DNA of 64,000 bases from Pseudomonas plecoglossicida NBRC 103162 = DSM 15088 (GTDB lineage: Bacteria > Pseudomonadota > Gammaproteobacteria > Pseudomonadales > Pseudomonadaceae), in NCBI RefSeq assembly GCF_000730665.1, contig NZ_BBIV01000003.1, positions 1 through 64,000 of the forward strand, read 5' to 3'. The notes under the pieces were generated by a model. It was not told the DNA's origin, did not search any database, and worked only from the letters and a program-made list of their open reading frames with translations. Every line of letters begins with the position of its first letter. The first letter of the stretch is position 1. Both the position numbers and the translations under genes were made by a program. Below, in pieces: positions 10,093-22,122 of this stretch.

Positions 10093-10391
10093 GCGAGTCC
10101 GATGTGAGCATGGTCGAGCCGGGCGTGTTGCGCCTGGCCGGCGTGCTGGACTACCGCAGCGGCCCGGCCTTGCGCAAGCAGGGCAAGGGCTTGATCGCCG
10201 CCTGTCGTGAAACGAAGCTGGTGCTCGATTGCTCGTCGGTGGACAAGTCGTCCAGCGTCGGCTTGTCGTTGCTGCTTGCCTTCATGCGTGACGCCCAGGC
10301 TGCCGGCAAGACCTGCGAAGTTCGCGGGATGCCGGAGGACATGCGGGAAATTGCCGAGGTCTATGACCTCGATGAAGTACTGGCGAGCTGA
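10089..10391 (+). CDS. mlaB: Mla STAS-domain protein MlaB
   Basis: A 100-residue single STAS-domain protein that binds MlaF and stabilises the ATPase. The segment LVLDCSSVDKSSSVGLSLLL, near residues 40-60, matches the STAS nucleotide/phospho-site loop. The ATG at 10089 overlaps the mlaC stop by 4 nt. It is the last mla gene; a terminator follows 20 nt later. Confidence 0.9.
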   Translation: MSESDVSMVEPGVLRLAGVLDYRSGPALRKQGKGLIAACRETKLVLDCSSVDKSSSVGLSLLLAFMRDAQAAGKTCEVRGMPEDMREIAEVYDLDEVLAS

Positions 10392-10411
10392 TGGCTCGTC
10401 ACTGATGGAGG

Positions 10412-10464
10412 GCCCCTCGGTCAGCGCGCACACTCGGTGGGCTTCGCAGGCGAGGGGCTTTTTT
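10412..10464 (+). terminator. Rho-independent terminator after mlaB
   Basis: GCCCCTCG at 10412-10419 pairs with CGAGGGGC at 10451-10458 and is followed at once by six T. The loop is long (31 nt) and may hold extra pairing. It separates mlaFEDCB from ibaG. Confidence 0.75.
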
Positions 10465-10510
10465 GTATGATGGCCGACCCGTGCGCATCGGGCGCCGATT
10501 GAGGTTGAGC

Positions 10511-12039
<1,529 letters not shown>

Positions 12040-12132
12040 TCATCTGCCTGGCGCAGGGACGCGCCTCACGAATCGAATGCGGTCGGGCCAGCGGGCCCGG
12101 CCGGCAGTAGCCGCTTAAGGACCGACGTTCCA

Positions 12133-12768
12133 ATGTTGACCATCGCGCTTTCCAAAGGCCGTATCCTCGACGATACCCTGCCGTTGCTGGCCGAGGCCGG
12201 TATCGTGCCTACCGAGAATCCGGACAAGAGCCGCAAGCTGATCATCCCGACCACGCAGGACGACGTGCGCCTGCTGATCGTGCGTGCCACCGATGTGCCG
12301 ACCTATGTCGAGCATGGCGCCGCCGACCTTGGCGTGGCAGGCAAGGACGTGCTGATGGAGTACGCTGGCCAGGGCCTGTACGAGCCGCTGGACCTGCAGA
12401 TCGCCCGCTGCAAGCTGATGACCGCAGGCGCGGTCGGTGCACCGGAGCCCAAGGGCCGCCTGCGTGTGGCTACCAAGTTCGTCAACGTGGCCAAGCGCTA
12501 CTATGCCGAACAGGGACGCCAGGTCGACATCATCAAGCTGTACGGCTCGATGGAGCTGGCCCCCTTGATCAACCTTGCCGACAAGATCATCGACGTCGTC
12601 GACACCGGCAACACCCTGCGCGCCAACGGCCTGGAGCCTCAGGAACTGATCGCCACGATCAGCTCGCGCCTGGTGGTCAACAAGGCATCGATGAAGATGC
12701 AGCACGCCCGCATCCAGAGCCTGATCGACACGCTGCGCGGAGCGGTCGATTCGCGACACCGCGGCTAA
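12133..12768 (+). CDS. hisG: ATP phosphoribosyltransferase, short form
   Basis: A 211-residue short-form HisG catalysing the first histidine-biosynthesis step (ATP + PRPP). It begins with [10 protein letters not shown]. The PRPP-binding segment [16 protein letters not shown] is near residues 153-168. Short HisG lacks the C-terminal regulatory domain and needs HisZ, which is not in this window. It is followed by hisD after 132 nt. Confidence 0.96.
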   Translation: MLTIALSKGRILDDTLPLLAEAGIVPTENPDKSRKLIIPTTQDDVRLLIVRATDVPTYVEHGAADLGVAGKDVLMEYAGQGLYEPLDLQIARCKLMTAGAVGAPEPKGRLRVATKFVNVAKRYYAEQGRQVDIIKLYGSMELAPLINLADKIIDVVDTGNTLRANGLEPQELIATISSRLVVNKASMKMQHARIQSLIDTLRGAVDSRHRG

Positions 12769-12900
12769 CTCCCTACCTACTGCGCGGCCTTCGCTGTCGC
12801 GCCCGTCTATCCGCGTCATAGCCATTTTTCTCGGGTGCCCGCGCGGATGGATTGGTAGCCTAGGGCGCCTGAGCATTCGCCAATAATCGAGGCCCTCGCC

Positions 12901-14226
12901 ATGACCGTGTCCACTGCAATTGCCCGTCTCAACGCTGCTGATCCGGATTTCGCCCGACATCTGGATCATCTGCTGAGCTGGGAAAGCGTGTCCGATGACG
13001 CGGTCAATCAGCGCGTGCTCGACATCATCAAGGCCGTGCGCGAGCGTGGCGATGCAGCGTTGGTGGAATTCACCCAGCGTTTCGATGGCGTCGACGCGAA
13101 ATCCATCGACGACCTGATCCTGGGTCGCGAGCGCCTGGAACTGGCCCTGACCCGCATTACCCCGGTCCAGCGTGAAGCCCTGGAGAAGGCTGCCAACCGT
13201 GTGCGCCTGTACCACGAGCGGCAGAAGCAGGATTCCTGGCAGTACACCGAAGCCGACGGCACTGTACTGGGTCAGAAGGTCACCCCGCTGGACCGCGCCG
13301 GCCTCTATGTGCCCGGCGGCAAGGCGTCGTACCCGTCGTCGGTACTGATGAACGCCATTCCCGCCAAGGTCGCTGGCGTCACCGAAGTGGTGATGGTCGT
13401 GCCGACCCCGCGTGGCGAGGTCAACGAGCTGGTGTTGGCCGCGGCCTGCATTGCCGGTGTCGATCGCGTGTTCACCGTCGGCGGCGCCCAGGCAGTCGCG
13501 GCGCTCGCCTACGGCACCGAGAGCGTGCCGCAGGTCGACAAGATCGTCGGTCCGGGCAACATCTACGTGGCCACCGCCAAGCGCCATGTATTCGGCCAGG
13601 TCGGTATCGACATGATCGCCGGCCCTTCGGAAATCCTCGTGGTGTGCGATGGCCAGACCGACCCGGACTGGATCGCCATGGACCTGTTCTCCCAGGCCGA
13701 ACACGATGAAGATGCCCAGGCCATCCTGGTCAGCCCGGATGCTGCATTCCTCGACCGCGTCGCCGCCAGCATCGACAAGCTGCTGCCGACCATGGAGCGC
13801 GCCGAGATCATCGAGAAATCCATCAACGGCCGCGGCGCGCTGATCCAGGTGCGCGACATGCAGCAGGCGATCGAGGTGGCCAATCGCATCGCACCCGAGC
13901 ACCTGGAGCTGTCGGTCGCCGACCCGCAGGCCTGGTTGCCGCAGATCCGCCACGCCGGTGCGATCTTCATGGGGCGCCACACCAGCGAGGCGCTGGGCGA
14001 CTACTGCGCAGGCCCCAATCACGTGCTGCCGACTTCCGGCACGGCGCGTTTCTCGTCGCCGCTGGGGGTGTACGACTTCCAGAAGCGTTCGTCGATCATC
14101 TTCTGCTCCGAGCAGGGCGCATCCGAGCTGGGTCATACCGCCTCCGTCCTGGCCCGTGGCGAATCGCTGACCGCCCACGCGCGCAGCGCCGAATACCGCA
14201 TCCTGACCCAAGACAAGGGGAACTGA
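12901..14226 (+). CDS. hisD: Histidinol dehydrogenase
   Basis: A 441-residue zinc enzyme catalysing the last two oxidations from histidinol to histidine. The family signature [13 protein letters not shown] and the catalytic Glu-His pair APEHLEL are present. The ATG at 12901 gives an N-terminus of family length. It lies 2 nt before hisC, so the two are likely co-translated. Confidence 0.97.
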   Translation: MTVSTAIARLNAADPDFARHLDHLLSWESVSDDAVNQRVLDIIKAVRERGDAALVEFTQRFDGVDAKSIDDLILGRERLELALTRITPVQREALEKAANRVRLYHERQKQDSWQYTEADGTVLGQKVTPLDRAGLYVPGGKASYPSSVLMNAIPAKVAGVTEVVMVVPTPRGEVNELVLAAACIAGVDRVFTVGGAQAVAALAYGTESVPQVDKIVGPGNIYVATAKRHVFGQVGIDMIAGPSEILVVCDGQTDPDWIAMDLFSQAEHDEDAQAILVSPDAAFLDRVAASIDKLLPTMERAEIIEKSINGRGALIQVRDMQQAIEVANRIAPEHLELSVADPQAWLPQIRHAGAIFMGRHTSEALGDYCAGPNHVLPTSGTARFSSPLGVYDFQKRSSIIFCSEQGASELGHTASVLARGESLTAHARSAEYRILTQDKGN

Positions 14227-14228
14227 GC

Positions 14229-15275
14229 ATGAGTCGATTCTGGAGCCCCTTCGTCAAGGACCTGGTGCCTTACGTCCCGGGCGAGCAGCCCAAGCTGGCC
14301 CGTCTGGTCAAGCTCAACACCAACGAGAACCCCTATGGGCCGTCGCCCAAGGCGCTGGAAGCCATGCGTGGTGAGCTCAACGACAACCTGCGCCTGTACC
14401 CGGACCCGAACGGCGACCGGCTCAAGCAGGCAGTGGCTGAGTATTACGGTGTAACGCCCGCCCAGGTATTCGTCGGCAACGGCTCGGACGAGGTGCTGGC
14501 GCACATCTTCCACGGCCTGTTCCAGCATGGCGCGCCGCTGCTGTTCCCGGATGTCAGCTACAGCTTCTACCCGGTGTACTGCGGCCTGTACGGCATCCCG
14601 TACGAGCAGGTGCCGCTGGACGAGCAGTTCCAGATCCGTGTGCAGGACTACAACAAGCCCAACGCCGGCATCATCTTCCCCAACCCCAACGCGCCGACAG
14701 GCTGCTTGTTGCCGTTGCAGGCGATCGAGCAGCTGCTGCAGGCCAACCGCGACTCGGTGGTGGTGGTGGATGAAGCCTACATCGACTTCGGTGGCGAAAC
14801 GGCCATCAGCCTGGTGGGGCGTTACGACAACCTGCTGGTCACCCAGACCCTGTCGAAATCGCGCTCGCTGGCCGGGTTGCGGGTTGGTCTGGCCGTGGGT
14901 CACCCTGACCTGATCGAGGCGCTGGAGCGGATCAAGAACAGCTTCAACTCCTACCCGCTGGACCGCATGGCGATCGTTGGCGCGGCGGCGGCGTTCGAAG
15001 ACCGGGCGTATTTCGAGGAAACCTGTCGCCAGGTGATCGACAGCCGCGAGGTGCTGGTAGAGCAATTGACGGCCAGGGGCTTCGAAGTGCTGCCTTCGGC
15101 TGCAAACTTCATCTTCGCCCGTCATCCGCAGCAGGATGCCGCGCAACTGGCTGCACGCCTGCGTGAACAGGGCGTGATCGTGCGTCACTTCAAGCAGCAG
15201 CGCATTGCCCAGTTCCTGCGCATCACCATCGGCACGCCGGAGATGAACCAGGCGCTGATCGACGCCTTGGGCTGA
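14229..15275 (+). CDS. hisC: Histidinol-phosphate aminotransferase
   Basis: A 348-residue class I/II PLP aminotransferase. The Schiff-base lysine is in [14 protein letters not shown] (about residue 209), preceded by the VVDEAYIDF motif. It converts imidazole-acetol phosphate to histidinol phosphate. It is the last gene of the murA-hisG-hisD-hisC run, followed by a terminator. Confidence 0.95.
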   Translation: MSRFWSPFVKDLVPYVPGEQPKLARLVKLNTNENPYGPSPKALEAMRGELNDNLRLYPDPNGDRLKQAVAEYYGVTPAQVFVGNGSDEVLAHIFHGLFQHGAPLLFPDVSYSFYPVYCGLYGIPYEQVPLDEQFQIRVQDYNKPNAGIIFPNPNAPTGCLLPLQAIEQLLQANRDSVVVVDEAYIDFGGETAISLVGRYDNLLVTQTLSKSRSLAGLRVGLAVGHPDLIEALERIKNSFNSYPLDRMAIVGAAAAFEDRAYFEETCRQVIDSREVLVEQLTARGFEVLPSAANFIFARHPQQDAAQLAARLREQGVIVRHFKQQRIAQFLRITIGTPEMNQALIDALG

Positions 15276-15283
15276 TTGTCATC

Positions 15284-15308
15284 GGGGCCGTACTGCGGCC
15301 CCTTTGTT
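15284..15308 (+). terminator. Rho-independent terminator after hisC
   Basis: GGGGCCG (15284-15290), loop TACTG, CGGCCCC (15296-15302), then TTTGTT. It lies 8 nt after the hisC stop and touches the end of the convergent phosphodiesterase gene. Confidence 0.8.
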
Positions 15309-16489
15309 CAATAGGCAACTTTCTCGTTGGCATGCGGTTTACCGGCCGGTTCATTGCGCACCGCCGCCGCAGTGCCATTGAGCATCAGCAGGTAATCGTT
15401 GACCTGTTTCATCCCGTCTGGATCTGTCCACTGCCCGTGAGCCGCTGGCACTTCTGTCAGCAGGTAGCCATTCCTGTAGATCGTCACGCCTGCGCTGGAA
15501 GCGCTGTTCCATAACAAGCGCGCGCGGCTTTCGTCGGCCCTTGCCTTGCGCACTCCGGTCTCGCCCAGTAGCGGAGTGCCGTCGAGGTTCCATTTGGGCT
15601 GCAGATCGACCCCCATGTGCCGCAGCACGGTGGGTGCAACCGACGTTTGCGCGGCATGGCTGTACAGGTTGTTGGGGCCTGGATTGTCCTCTGGAATGCT
15701 GGGCTCGGTCAGCTCCTCGTTCAACACCTTGTTGCTGGCGATGAACACGGTCTTTTCCTGCTCCGTCACGCCGCCATGTTCTTTGCCCCAGAAGTCGCGG
15801 CCATGGTCCGTGCTGACGATGACCAGCCAATCTTCCTGGGGATGCTCCTTCGCACGCGCTTCGACCTTGTCCAGCAGCCGCCCGATCCTGTTGTCGGTTT
15901 CGCGCAGCGCGAGTTGATAGCGCTCGCCGAAGCCGCTGCCATGGCCAGCCTGGTCAGGCTCGTCGAGCTGGATGAAGGTGAAGTCGGCCGATTGCCTGTC
16001 GAGGATTTCCAGGGTGCGTTCGATGACCTGATCATCCGACAAGCCGCTTTCGCGCACATCATTGTCCTTTGCGTCTTCGAGCAGGAACGCAGTGTTGATG
16101 GGGCCCCAGTTCACCACGCTGGCCAGGTAGGCATTCGGCAGCGCCTGTCGCAGCCTTTTGAACAGGCTGGGAAACGCTGGGTCGACCCGCAGTGACTCGA
16201 CATTGCCGGTAACGCCATGCTTGTTCGCCCACACGCCGGTCAGCAAGGTGATCCAGCCGGGGCCGCTGACGGTCGCCTGTTCGCTGCCGCGGCCGGTGAT
16301 GCCGCCAGCATAGGCCTTGGCGTAGTGCAGCCGGCGCTTGAGCTGGGTGTCGTCACCCAGCGCTTCGTAGTGCTGCAGTTGAACGCCATCGACACCGATG
16401 AACAGGGTCTTGGGCTGCGGCGCCGCAGATCCTGCATCGCAGCCAGAGAGCAGCAGACATGCCAGCAATAGCGACTCGGTCATGCGCAT
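15308..16489 (-). CDS. Alkaline-phosphatase-superfamily phosphodiesterase lipoprotein
   Basis: A 393-residue predicted lipoprotein. MRMTESLLLACLLLSGCDAG contains a lipobox (LLSGC, cysteine near residue 17), so it should be lipid-anchored. The mature part matches the type I phosphodiesterase/nucleotide pyrophosphatase fold: FIGVDGVQ metal motif, the nucleophile threonine in SGPGWITLLTGVWANKHGV, FIQLDEPDQAGHG, and STDHGRDFWGKEHGG as the second metal site. The substrate is unknown; nucleotide, phosphodiester and phosphonate/sulfate esters are all possible in this superfamily. The start at 16489 is chosen for the signal peptide; 40 further residues upstream are open but not signal-like. It is divergent from a GntR regulator. 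Confidence 0.8.
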   Translation of the reverse strand: MRMTESLLLACLLLSGCDAGSAAPQPKTLFIGVDGVQLQHYEALGDDTQLKRRLHYAKAYAGGITGRGSEQATVSGPGWITLLTGVWANKHGVTGNVESLRVDPAFPSLFKRLRQALPNAYLASVVNWGPINTAFLLEDAKDNDVRESGLSDDQVIERTLEILDRQSADFTFIQLDEPDQAGHGSGFGERYQLALRETDNRIGRLLDKVEARAKEHPQEDWLVIVSTDHGRDFWGKEHGGVTEQEKTVFIASNKVLNEELTEPSIPEDNPGPNNLYSHAAQTSVAPTVLRHMGVDLQPKWNLDGTPLLGETGVRKARADESRARLLWNSASSAGVTIYRNGYLLTEVPAAHGQWTDPDGMKQVNDYLLMLNGTAAAVRNEPAGKPHANEKVAY

Positions 16490-16629
16490 GGGGAGACATC
16501 CTTGATCCTGTTGTCGGAAGCGTTGCAACAAAATGCGGCGTTCACAACTGGTAAAAATGTCAGTGGCATTGATGGCCTCCCAAGGTTCGCGTAAGCTTGA
16601 AAAATTCATAGGATGATTGGTTGAGTAGC

Positions 16630-17280
16630 ATGAGTAGCGAATTGCCTCGACGCTCCCTGGTCGAGCTCGCCGTCGAGCGGATGCGCGAACGCATTCTCCA
16701 GGGCGACTGGGCCGTCGGTGAGCGCCTGCCGACCGAGCCTGTGCTGGCAGTGGACATGGGCATCAGCCGCAACACCGTGCGCGAAGCCATGCGCGTGCTG
16801 GCATTCAGCGGCCTGGTAGAGATCCGTCAGGGAGATGGTAGCTACCTGCGCACCTGCCAGGACCCCTTGCAAGCCGTGCTGGCCATGTCTCGCAGTACGC
16901 CTGAACAGGCCCGAGAGACCCGGCACATACTCGAAAGCGAAGCCATCGGCCTTGCGGCGCTGCGGCGCACCGACGAGGACTTGCGAGGCTTGCGCGAAGC
17001 CCTTCAAGCCAGCGCAGCGCACTTTCACGGCGACATCAACGCGTATGTCAGCTGCGACCTGGTATTTCACCAGCGCCTGATCGATGCCGCACACAACCCG
17101 GCCCTGAGCGAGTTGTACCGTTATTTCTCGGGCGTAGTCAGCGCGGCCTTGCAGCGCAACATGGCCACGGTGCCCCGCTGCCAGGCGACCTTCGACCTGC
17201 ATGGGCAGATCCTCGCCGCCATCGAACAACGCGATCCGGAGCAGGCCAAGCGCCTGAGCCGTACCCTCATCGAATCCTGA
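16630..17280 (+). CDS. FadR-family GntR transcriptional regulator
   Basis: About 216 residues. The N-terminal winged HTH shows the GntR signature (ILQGDWAVGERLPTE and MGISRNTVREAMRVL), and the C-terminal all-helical FCD domain begins near residue 95. Such regulators bind a small carboxylate or amino acid in the FCD pocket. A TTG at 16621 has AGGA at 7-nt spacing and would add three residues, so it may be the real start; the ATG at 16630 is listed because its own SD is weak but ATG is favoured. It ends 13 nt before a CynX-type transporter, which it probably controls. Confidence 0.85.
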   Translation: MSSELPRRSLVELAVERMRERILQGDWAVGERLPTEPVLAVDMGISRNTVREAMRVLAFSGLVEIRQGDGSYLRTCQDPLQAVLAMSRSTPEQARETRHILESEAIGLAALRRTDEDLRGLREALQASAAHFHGDINAYVSCDLVFHQRLIDAAHNPALSELYRYFSGVVSAALQRNMATVPRCQATFDLHGQILAAIEQRDPEQAKRLSRTLIES

Positions 17281-17293
17281 GCACGAGAAGGCC

Positions 17294-18559
17294 ATGGCTG
17301 AACCTATCACCCGCGAGCGAGAGCTCGATGAACTGCTGATCGACGCCGAAGCCGACGACGCCCAGGTGCAGCAACAGGCTGTCGTGCTGCGCCGGCCATG
17401 GCTGTTGTTGCTGGGGCTGGTGCTGGTGGCGCTGAACCTGCGCCCGGCGCTGTCGAGCATGGCGCCTGTGCTGGGCCAGGTGTCGGAGGGCCTGGGCCTG
17501 AATGCATCGCAGGCCGGCCTGCTGACCACCCTGCCAGTACTCTGCCTGGGGTTGTTCGCGCCACTGGCGCCGATGCTTGCGCGGCGGTTCGGCAGCGAGC
17601 GGGTAATCCTCGGCATCTTGTTGACGCTTGCCCTGGGCATCCTGGTGCGCAGTGCATTGGGGGCCGTCGGGGTGTTCGTGGGCAGCCTGATGGCGGGCGC
17701 CAGTATCGGCATCATCGGCGTGTTGCTGCCGGGTATCGTCAAGCGTGATTTCCCCAAGCATGCCGGGACCTTGACCGGGGTCTACACCATGGCACTGTGC
17801 CTTGGGGCGGCCATGGCCGCTGGCGCCACCGTGCCACTGAGCCAGCATTTCGACGACAGCTGGGCCGCTGGCCTGGGCTTCTGGATGCTGCCGGCGCTGC
17901 TGGCGATGCTGGTCTGGTTGCCCCAGGCGCGTCAGGGCCATGGCCTGCACAAGGTGGCCTACCGGGTGCGCGGGTTGTGGCGTGATCCGCTGGCGTGGCA
18001 AGTCACCCTGTACATGGGCCTGCAGTCGTCATTGGCCTATATCGTCTTTGGCTGGTTGCCGTCGATCCTCATCGGCCGTGGCCTGAGCCCGACCGAGGCC
18101 GGGCTGGTGCTTTCCGGCTCGGTGATCGTGCAGTTGATCAGCTCGTTGGCTGCACCATGGCTGGCGACGCGCGGCAAGGACCAGCGACTGGCCATCGTGA
18201 TCGTGATGCTGGTCACCCTGGCCGGCCTGTTAGGCTGCCTGTATGCACCGATCGAGGGACTCTGGGGGTGGGCGGTTCTGCTGGGGTTGGGGCAGGGCGG
18301 TACCTTCGCCCTGGCATTGACGCTGATCGTGCTGCGCTCGAAGGATGCGCATGTGGCAGCGAACCTTTCGAGCATGGCTCAAGGGGTGGGGTACACGCTG
18401 GCGTCCATGGGGCCTTTCGCGGTCGGCCTGGTGCACGACCTGACCGGAGGCTGGGCGGCGGTGGGGTGGATTTTCGCCGTGCTGGGCGTGGGGGCCATCG
18501 TGTTCGGGCTGGGCGCGGGGCGGGCGCTGCATGTGCAGGTGACCTGCGAAAAGCTCTGA
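17294..18559 (+). CDS. CynX/NimT-type MFS transporter
   Basis: A 421-residue major facilitator protein with about 12 membrane helices. The family segment LNLRPALSSMAPVL appears right after the cytoplasmic N-terminus, near residues 46-59. It resembles CynX (cyanate) and NimT (2-nitroimidazole) transporters; the substrate cannot be deduced. It lies 13 nt after the FadR-type regulator gene and is likely in the same transcript. The hydrophilic charged N-terminus of about 30 residues is longer than in E. coli CynX. Confidence 0.85.
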   Translation: MAEPITRERELDELLIDAEADDAQVQQQAVVLRRPWLLLLGLVLVALNLRPALSSMAPVLGQVSEGLGLNASQAGLLTTLPVLCLGLFAPLAPMLARRFGSERVILGILLTLALGILVRSALGAVGVFVGSLMAGASIGIIGVLLPGIVKRDFPKHAGTLTGVYTMALCLGAAMAAGATVPLSQHFDDSWAAGLGFWMLPALLAMLVWLPQARQGHGLHKVAYRVRGLWRDPLAWQVTLYMGLQSSLAYIVFGWLPSILIGRGLSPTEAGLVLSGSVIVQLISSLAAPWLATRGKDQRLAIVIVMLVTLAGLLGCLYAPIEGLWGWAVLLGLGQGGTFALALTLIVLRSKDAHVAANLSSMAQGVGYTLASMGPFAVGLVHDLTGGWAAVGWIFAVLGVGAIVFGLGAGRALHVQVTCEKL

Positions 18560-18654
18560 AATCGAGTGTGGCCTTACTGGCCCTGTCGCCGGCACTGGCA
18601 TCCACAAGCGGAGCAGATTATCGTTCTGCTTCCGACCGCCAGGAGGGCCCGCCC

Positions 18655-19125
18655 ATGAGCGACGCCAATCATGACCTGATCACCCGCTTCTACCAGGCCT
18701 TCCAGCGCCTGGACGCCGAGGCAATGGTGGCCTGCTACAGCGAAGACATCGTGTTCAGCGACCCCGTCTTTGGCACCTTGCGCGGGCGTGATGCCGGTGA
18801 CATGTGGCGCATGCTCACTGCCCGAGCCAAGGACTTTTCCCTGACCTTCGACCAGGTTCGTGCCGATGCCGGCAGCGGCTGCGCCCACTGGGTGGCAACC
18901 TACCTGTTCAGCCAGACCGGCCGGGTTGTCATCAATGATATCCAGGCGCGCTTCGTCATCCGTGACGGCCTGATCTGTCAGCACGACGACAGCTTCGATC
19001 TGTGGCGCTGGTCGCGTCAGGCGCTGGGCATGCCGGGGGTATTGATGGGCTGGTCATCGCTGTTGCAGAACAAGGTGCGCCAGCAGGCGTTCAAAGGCCT
19101 GCGTGCCTTCCAGCAGGCGAGCTGA
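18655..19125 (+). CDS. NTF2-like (SnoaL-type) fold protein
   Basis: A 156-residue nuclear-transport-factor-2-like protein. The motif [29 protein letters not shown] is the usual start of the SnoaL-like cone fold. No catalytic residues can be assigned. The ATG at 18655 is preceded by AGGAGGG; the frame upstream belongs to the transporter shadow. It follows the transporter by 95 nt. Confidence 0.8.
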   Translation: MSDANHDLITRFYQAFQRLDAEAMVACYSEDIVFSDPVFGTLRGRDAGDMWRMLTARAKDFSLTFDQVRADAGSGCAHWVATYLFSQTGRVVINDIQARFVIRDGLICQHDDSFDLWRWSRQALGMPGVLMGWSSLLQNKVRQQAFKGLRAFQQAS

Positions 19126-19132
19126 GCGTTCG

Positions 19133-19420
19133 ATGGCAAGCGACGTATCCGCAACCACGCTCGGCAAGCCCTGGTATGTCTACCTGGTGCGGGCCGCCAA
19201 CGGCTCCCTGTACTGCGGCATCAGCGATGACCCTGCGCGGCGTTTCGTTGCGCACCAGAAGGGGCAGGGTGCACGCTATTTCAAGACCAGCCCGGCTCAG
19301 GCGCTGGTGTATGTCGAGCAGTGGCCGGACAAGGGCGAGGCCCTGCGTCAGGAGCGCCTGGTGAAGAAACTGCGCAAGTCGGCAAAGGAGGCGCTGGTCG
19401 CCTCCTATGCTGGTTGCTGA
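19133..19420 (+). CDS. GIY-YIG nuclease family protein (YhbQ-like)
   Basis: A 95-residue single GIY-YIG domain protein. The GIY and YIG equivalents are [18 protein letters not shown], followed by [18 protein letters not shown]. It is of the UPF0213/YhbQ type, thought to act on DNA. It lies 7 nt after the NTF2-like gene. The stop codon ends directly against the stop of the convergent ndpA with no spacer. Confidence 0.88.
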   Translation: MASDVSATTLGKPWYVYLVRAANGSLYCGISDDPARRFVAHQKGQGARYFKTSPAQALVYVEQWPDKGEALRQERLVKKLRKSAKEALVASYAGC

Positions 19421-20428
19421 TCAGTCCTTGCGGCGCTTGAGCTGATCCACCAGCTGGGTTGGCAGCCCCTTGATGATCAAGGTCCCGGCCACCTCGTCGT
19501 ATTCCACCTTGTCACCCAGCAAGTGCGCCTCGAAACTGATCGACAGGCCTTCGGCGCGGCCGGTGAAGCGGCGGAACTGGTTGAGGGTGCGTTTGTCCGC
19601 AGGGATTTCCGGTGACAGGCCGTAGTCCTTGTTGCGGATATGGTCGTAGAAGGCCTTGGGGCGATCCTCGTCGATCAGGCTGGAGAGCTCTTCCAGGGTC
19701 ACAGGCTCCCCCAGCTTGGTCTGGGTGGTGGCGTAGTCGACCAGGGTCTGGGTCTTTTCGCGGGCCGATTCCTCTGGCAGGTCCTCGCTTTCGACGAAAT
19801 CGCTGAAGGCCTTGAGCAGGGTGCGGGTCTCGCCGGGGCCGTCGACGCCTTCCTGGCAGCCGATGAAGTCGCGGAAGTAGTCCGAGACCTTCTTGCCGTT
19901 CTTGCCCTTGATGAACGAGATGTACTGCCTGGAGTTCTGGTTGTTCTTCCACTCCGACAAGTTGATGCGCGCCGCCAGGTGCAGTTGGCCCAGGTCCAGA
20001 TGGCGCGAAGGCGTCACATCCAGCTCGGCGTTCACCGCCACGCCTTCACTGTGGTGCAGCAGGGCGATCGCCAGGTAGTCGGTCATGCCTTGCTGGTAGT
20101 GGGCGAAGAGGATGTGGCCGCCCGTGGAGAGGTTCGATTCTTCCATCAGCTTCTGCAGGTGCTCGACGGCTGTCCGGCTGAAGGCGGCAAAATCCTTCTC
20201 GTCTTCAAGGTACTGCTTGAGCCAGCCGCTCAAGGGATAGGCCCCCGATTCGCCGTGGAAGAACCCCCAAGCCTTGCCCTGTTTGGCGTTGTAGCTGTCG
20301 TTGAGGTCGGCCAGCAGGTTTTCGATGGCATCCGATGCCGCAAGCTCCGTGTCCCGTGCGTGGAGCACGGCAGGGCTGCCATCGGGCTTCTTGTCGATCA
20401 GGTGAACGATGCAGTGACGGATTGGCAT
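19421..20428 (-). CDS. ndpA: Nucleoid-associated protein NdpA/YejK
   Basis: A 335-residue YejK-family nucleoid-associated protein. The start [17 protein letters not shown] is the family N-terminus, so the ATG at 20428 is chosen over a 55-residue longer open frame. The C-terminal part is rich in charged residues. The precise role is unclear; family members co-fractionate with the nucleoid and are often widespread in gammaproteobacteria. Confidence 0.9.
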   Translation of the reverse strand: MPIRHCIVHLIDKKPDGSPAVLHARDTELAASDAIENLLADLNDSYNAKQGKAWGFFHGESGAYPLSGWLKQYLEDEKDFAAFSRTAVEHLQKLMEESNLSTGGHILFAHYQQGMTDYLAIALLHHSEGVAVNAELDVTPSRHLDLGQLHLAARINLSEWKNNQNSRQYISFIKGKNGKKVSDYFRDFIGCQEGVDGPGETRTLLKAFSDFVESEDLPEESAREKTQTLVDYATTQTKLGEPVTLEELSSLIDEDRPKAFYDHIRNKDYGLSPEIPADKRTLNQFRRFTGRAEGLSISFEAHLLGDKVEYDEVAGTLIIKGLPTQLVDQLKRRKD

Positions 20429-20821
20429 GGGGGTCTCGGCGAGTCTGGGGCGGTCAGGGGCCGCGCTGCAAAAGTGGTCAAGTTTACCCCAGGTGCCCGG
20501 TGGTGCAGTGGCCGGATGTTGGCAGAAATGCCTGTTGTTCGATTTTTGTTCAATTTTGTGCGTTTTCGGCTGAACCCCCCGAAAAACCTGCATAAAAGCG
20601 AAGCGGGCAGCGGATATTTATCCTTTCCTGTGGTAGCTTTGCGCGGTCTTGCGCACCTCGGGTGGCGCATTGCTGGCAGCGTGCTTGCGCCGTGTCGAAC
20701 CAAACGCCGATTTTCGCATCTACATGCGCGATTGGCGCGGCCCTCCATCTTTCAGGGGCTGGCCCGATAACGTCGTAGAACGCTGCATAACCACTGAATT
20801 TGATAGGGAAGGAACATCACC
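20429..20821. other. Intergenic region between ndpA and hupN
   Basis: This 393-nt divergent region should hold the promoters of ndpA (minus) and the HU gene (plus). It contains an AT-richer block around 20533-20640 with an inverted repeat TTTTCGG/CCGAAAA (20563-20569 and 20579-20585). An AAGGAAC ribosome site sits just before hupN. No conserved ORF is seen. Confidence 0.6.
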
Positions 20822-21103
20822 ATGGCATTGACCAAAGACCAACTGATTGCCGACATCGCCGAGTCGATCGACGCGCCGAAAACCACTGCTCGCGCTGCGC
20901 TGGAGCAACTGGGCCAGATCGTTGCCGACCAACTGGAAAACGGCGCTGAAATCACCCTGCCAGGCATCGGCAAGCTGAAAGTCTCCGAGCGTCCTGCCCG
21001 TACCGGCCGCAACCCTTCGACTGGCGCTGCCATCGAAATCGCTGCCAAGAAAGTCGTCAAGTTCGTTCCAGCCAAGTCGCTGACCGACTCCGTCAACAAG
21101 TAA
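20822..21103 (+). CDS. hupN: HU-family DNA-binding protein (HupN type)
   Basis: A 93-residue HU protein. The DNA-binding arm contains ERPARTGRNPSTGA (about residues 58-71), the Prokaryotic HU/IHF signature. P. putida has several HU genes; this sequence, starting MALTKDQLIADIAESIDAPK, is most like HupN from memory. It is monocistronic with its own terminator. Confidence 0.9.
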   Translation: MALTKDQLIADIAESIDAPKTTARAALEQLGQIVADQLENGAEITLPGIGKLKVSERPARTGRNPSTGAAIEIAAKKVVKFVPAKSLTDSVNK

Positions 21104-21120
21104 TTGTTGGCGTTTTGACG

Positions 21121-21155
21121 AAACCGCGCCCGGCTTGTCCGGGCGCGGTTTTTTC
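21121..21155 (+). terminator. Rho-independent terminator after hupN
   Basis: AACCGCGCCCGG pairs with CCGGGCGCGGTT around a CTTGT loop, followed by TTTTT. The 12-bp GC-rich stem is strong. It overlaps the stop of convergent rlmF. Confidence 0.9.
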
Positions 21156-22104
21156 ATGCCTGCGATTTGCGCCGGGCCTGCCAGTCCTTGCGTGCGCTGT
21201 CGTCGTGGAAGCTCCAGGCGATCATGCGGCTCTGCTTCTGCCCCTGGCCCATCTCGACGATGCGCCGGGCCTTGACGCCGGCCTTGTTAAGGGCCGACTC
21301 GATGCCCGGCAGGTTGCTGGCCTTGGATACCAGGCTGGTGAACCACAGCACCTGCTCGGCGTATTGCACGCTTTCGCCGATCAACTGCGTGACGAAACGA
21401 ATCTCGCCGCCCTCGCACCACAGCTCGTTGTTCTGTCCGCCGAAGTTGAGCACGGGCAGTTTTCGCTTGGGGTCCTGCTTGCCAAGGTTCTTCCACTTGC
21501 GTTGGCTGCCGCGGGTGGCTTCTTCGCGCGAGGCATGGAAGGGCGGGTTGCACAGGGTCAGGTCGAAGCGGTCGTCTGCCTGCAGCAGGCCGCTGAGGAT
21601 GTGCTTGCGGTCGCCTTGCTGGCGCAGGGCGATGCCCTTTGTCAGGCCGTTGGCCTGGACGATGGCCTTGGCCGATGCCAGCGCCACCGGGTCGATGTCG
21701 CTGCCCAGAAAGCGCCAGCGATAGTCGCTGTGCCCAAGCAGCGGGTAGATGCAGTTGGCGCCCACACCGATGTCCAGCGCGCGCACCTGGGCGCCCTTGG
21801 GGACTTCGCCGGCATTGTCTTCGGCCAGCAGGTCGGCGGCCACGTGGATGTAGTCCGCGCGACCGGGTATGGGTGGGCACAGGTAGTCGGCGGGAATGTC
21901 CCAGTGCTGGATGCCGTACTGGGCCTTGAGCAAGGCGCGGTTGAACACCCGCACGGCCTCGGGGTTGGCGAAGTCGATGCTGGGTTTGCCGTGGGGGTTG
22001 GTGATGGTGAAGCGGGCCAGGTCCGGGTGGGCCTTGATCAGGCTGGGGAAGTCGTAGCGGCCCTGGTGGCGGTTGCGCGGGTGCAGGGTGGGTTTCTCGG
22101 TCAT
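21154..22104 (-). CDS. rlmF: 23S rRNA m6A1618 methyltransferase
   Basis: A 316-residue SAM-dependent N6-adenine methyltransferase modifying A1618 of 23S rRNA. The catalytic NPPF motif is in LCNPPFHAS, and the SAM-binding glycine segment is [16 protein letters not shown]. The start at 22104 ([19 protein letters not shown]) matches the family; a 14-residue upstream extension would begin inside the REP pair. Confidence 0.93.
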   Translation of the reverse strand: MTEKPTLHPRNRHQGRYDFPSLIKAHPDLARFTITNPHGKPSIDFANPEAVRVFNRALLKAQYGIQHWDIPADYLCPPIPGRADYIHVAADLLAEDNAGEVPKGAQVRALDIGVGANCIYPLLGHSDYRWRFLGSDIDPVALASAKAIVQANGLTKGIALRQQGDRKHILSGLLQADDRFDLTLCNPPFHASREEATRGSQRKWKNLGKQDPKRKLPVLNFGGQNNELWCEGGEIRFVTQLIGESVQYAEQVLWFTSLVSKASNLPGIESALNKAGVKARRIVEMGQGQKQSRMIAWSFHDDSARKDWQARRKSQA

Positions 22105-22122
22105 GGTGAGGTCCTGAAAAAG

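Noticed and set aside
12115..14211. 698-residue minus-strand open frame
   Set aside because: Antisense shadow of hisG and hisD; low-complexity His/Arg/Gln-rich product typical of high-GC antisense frames.
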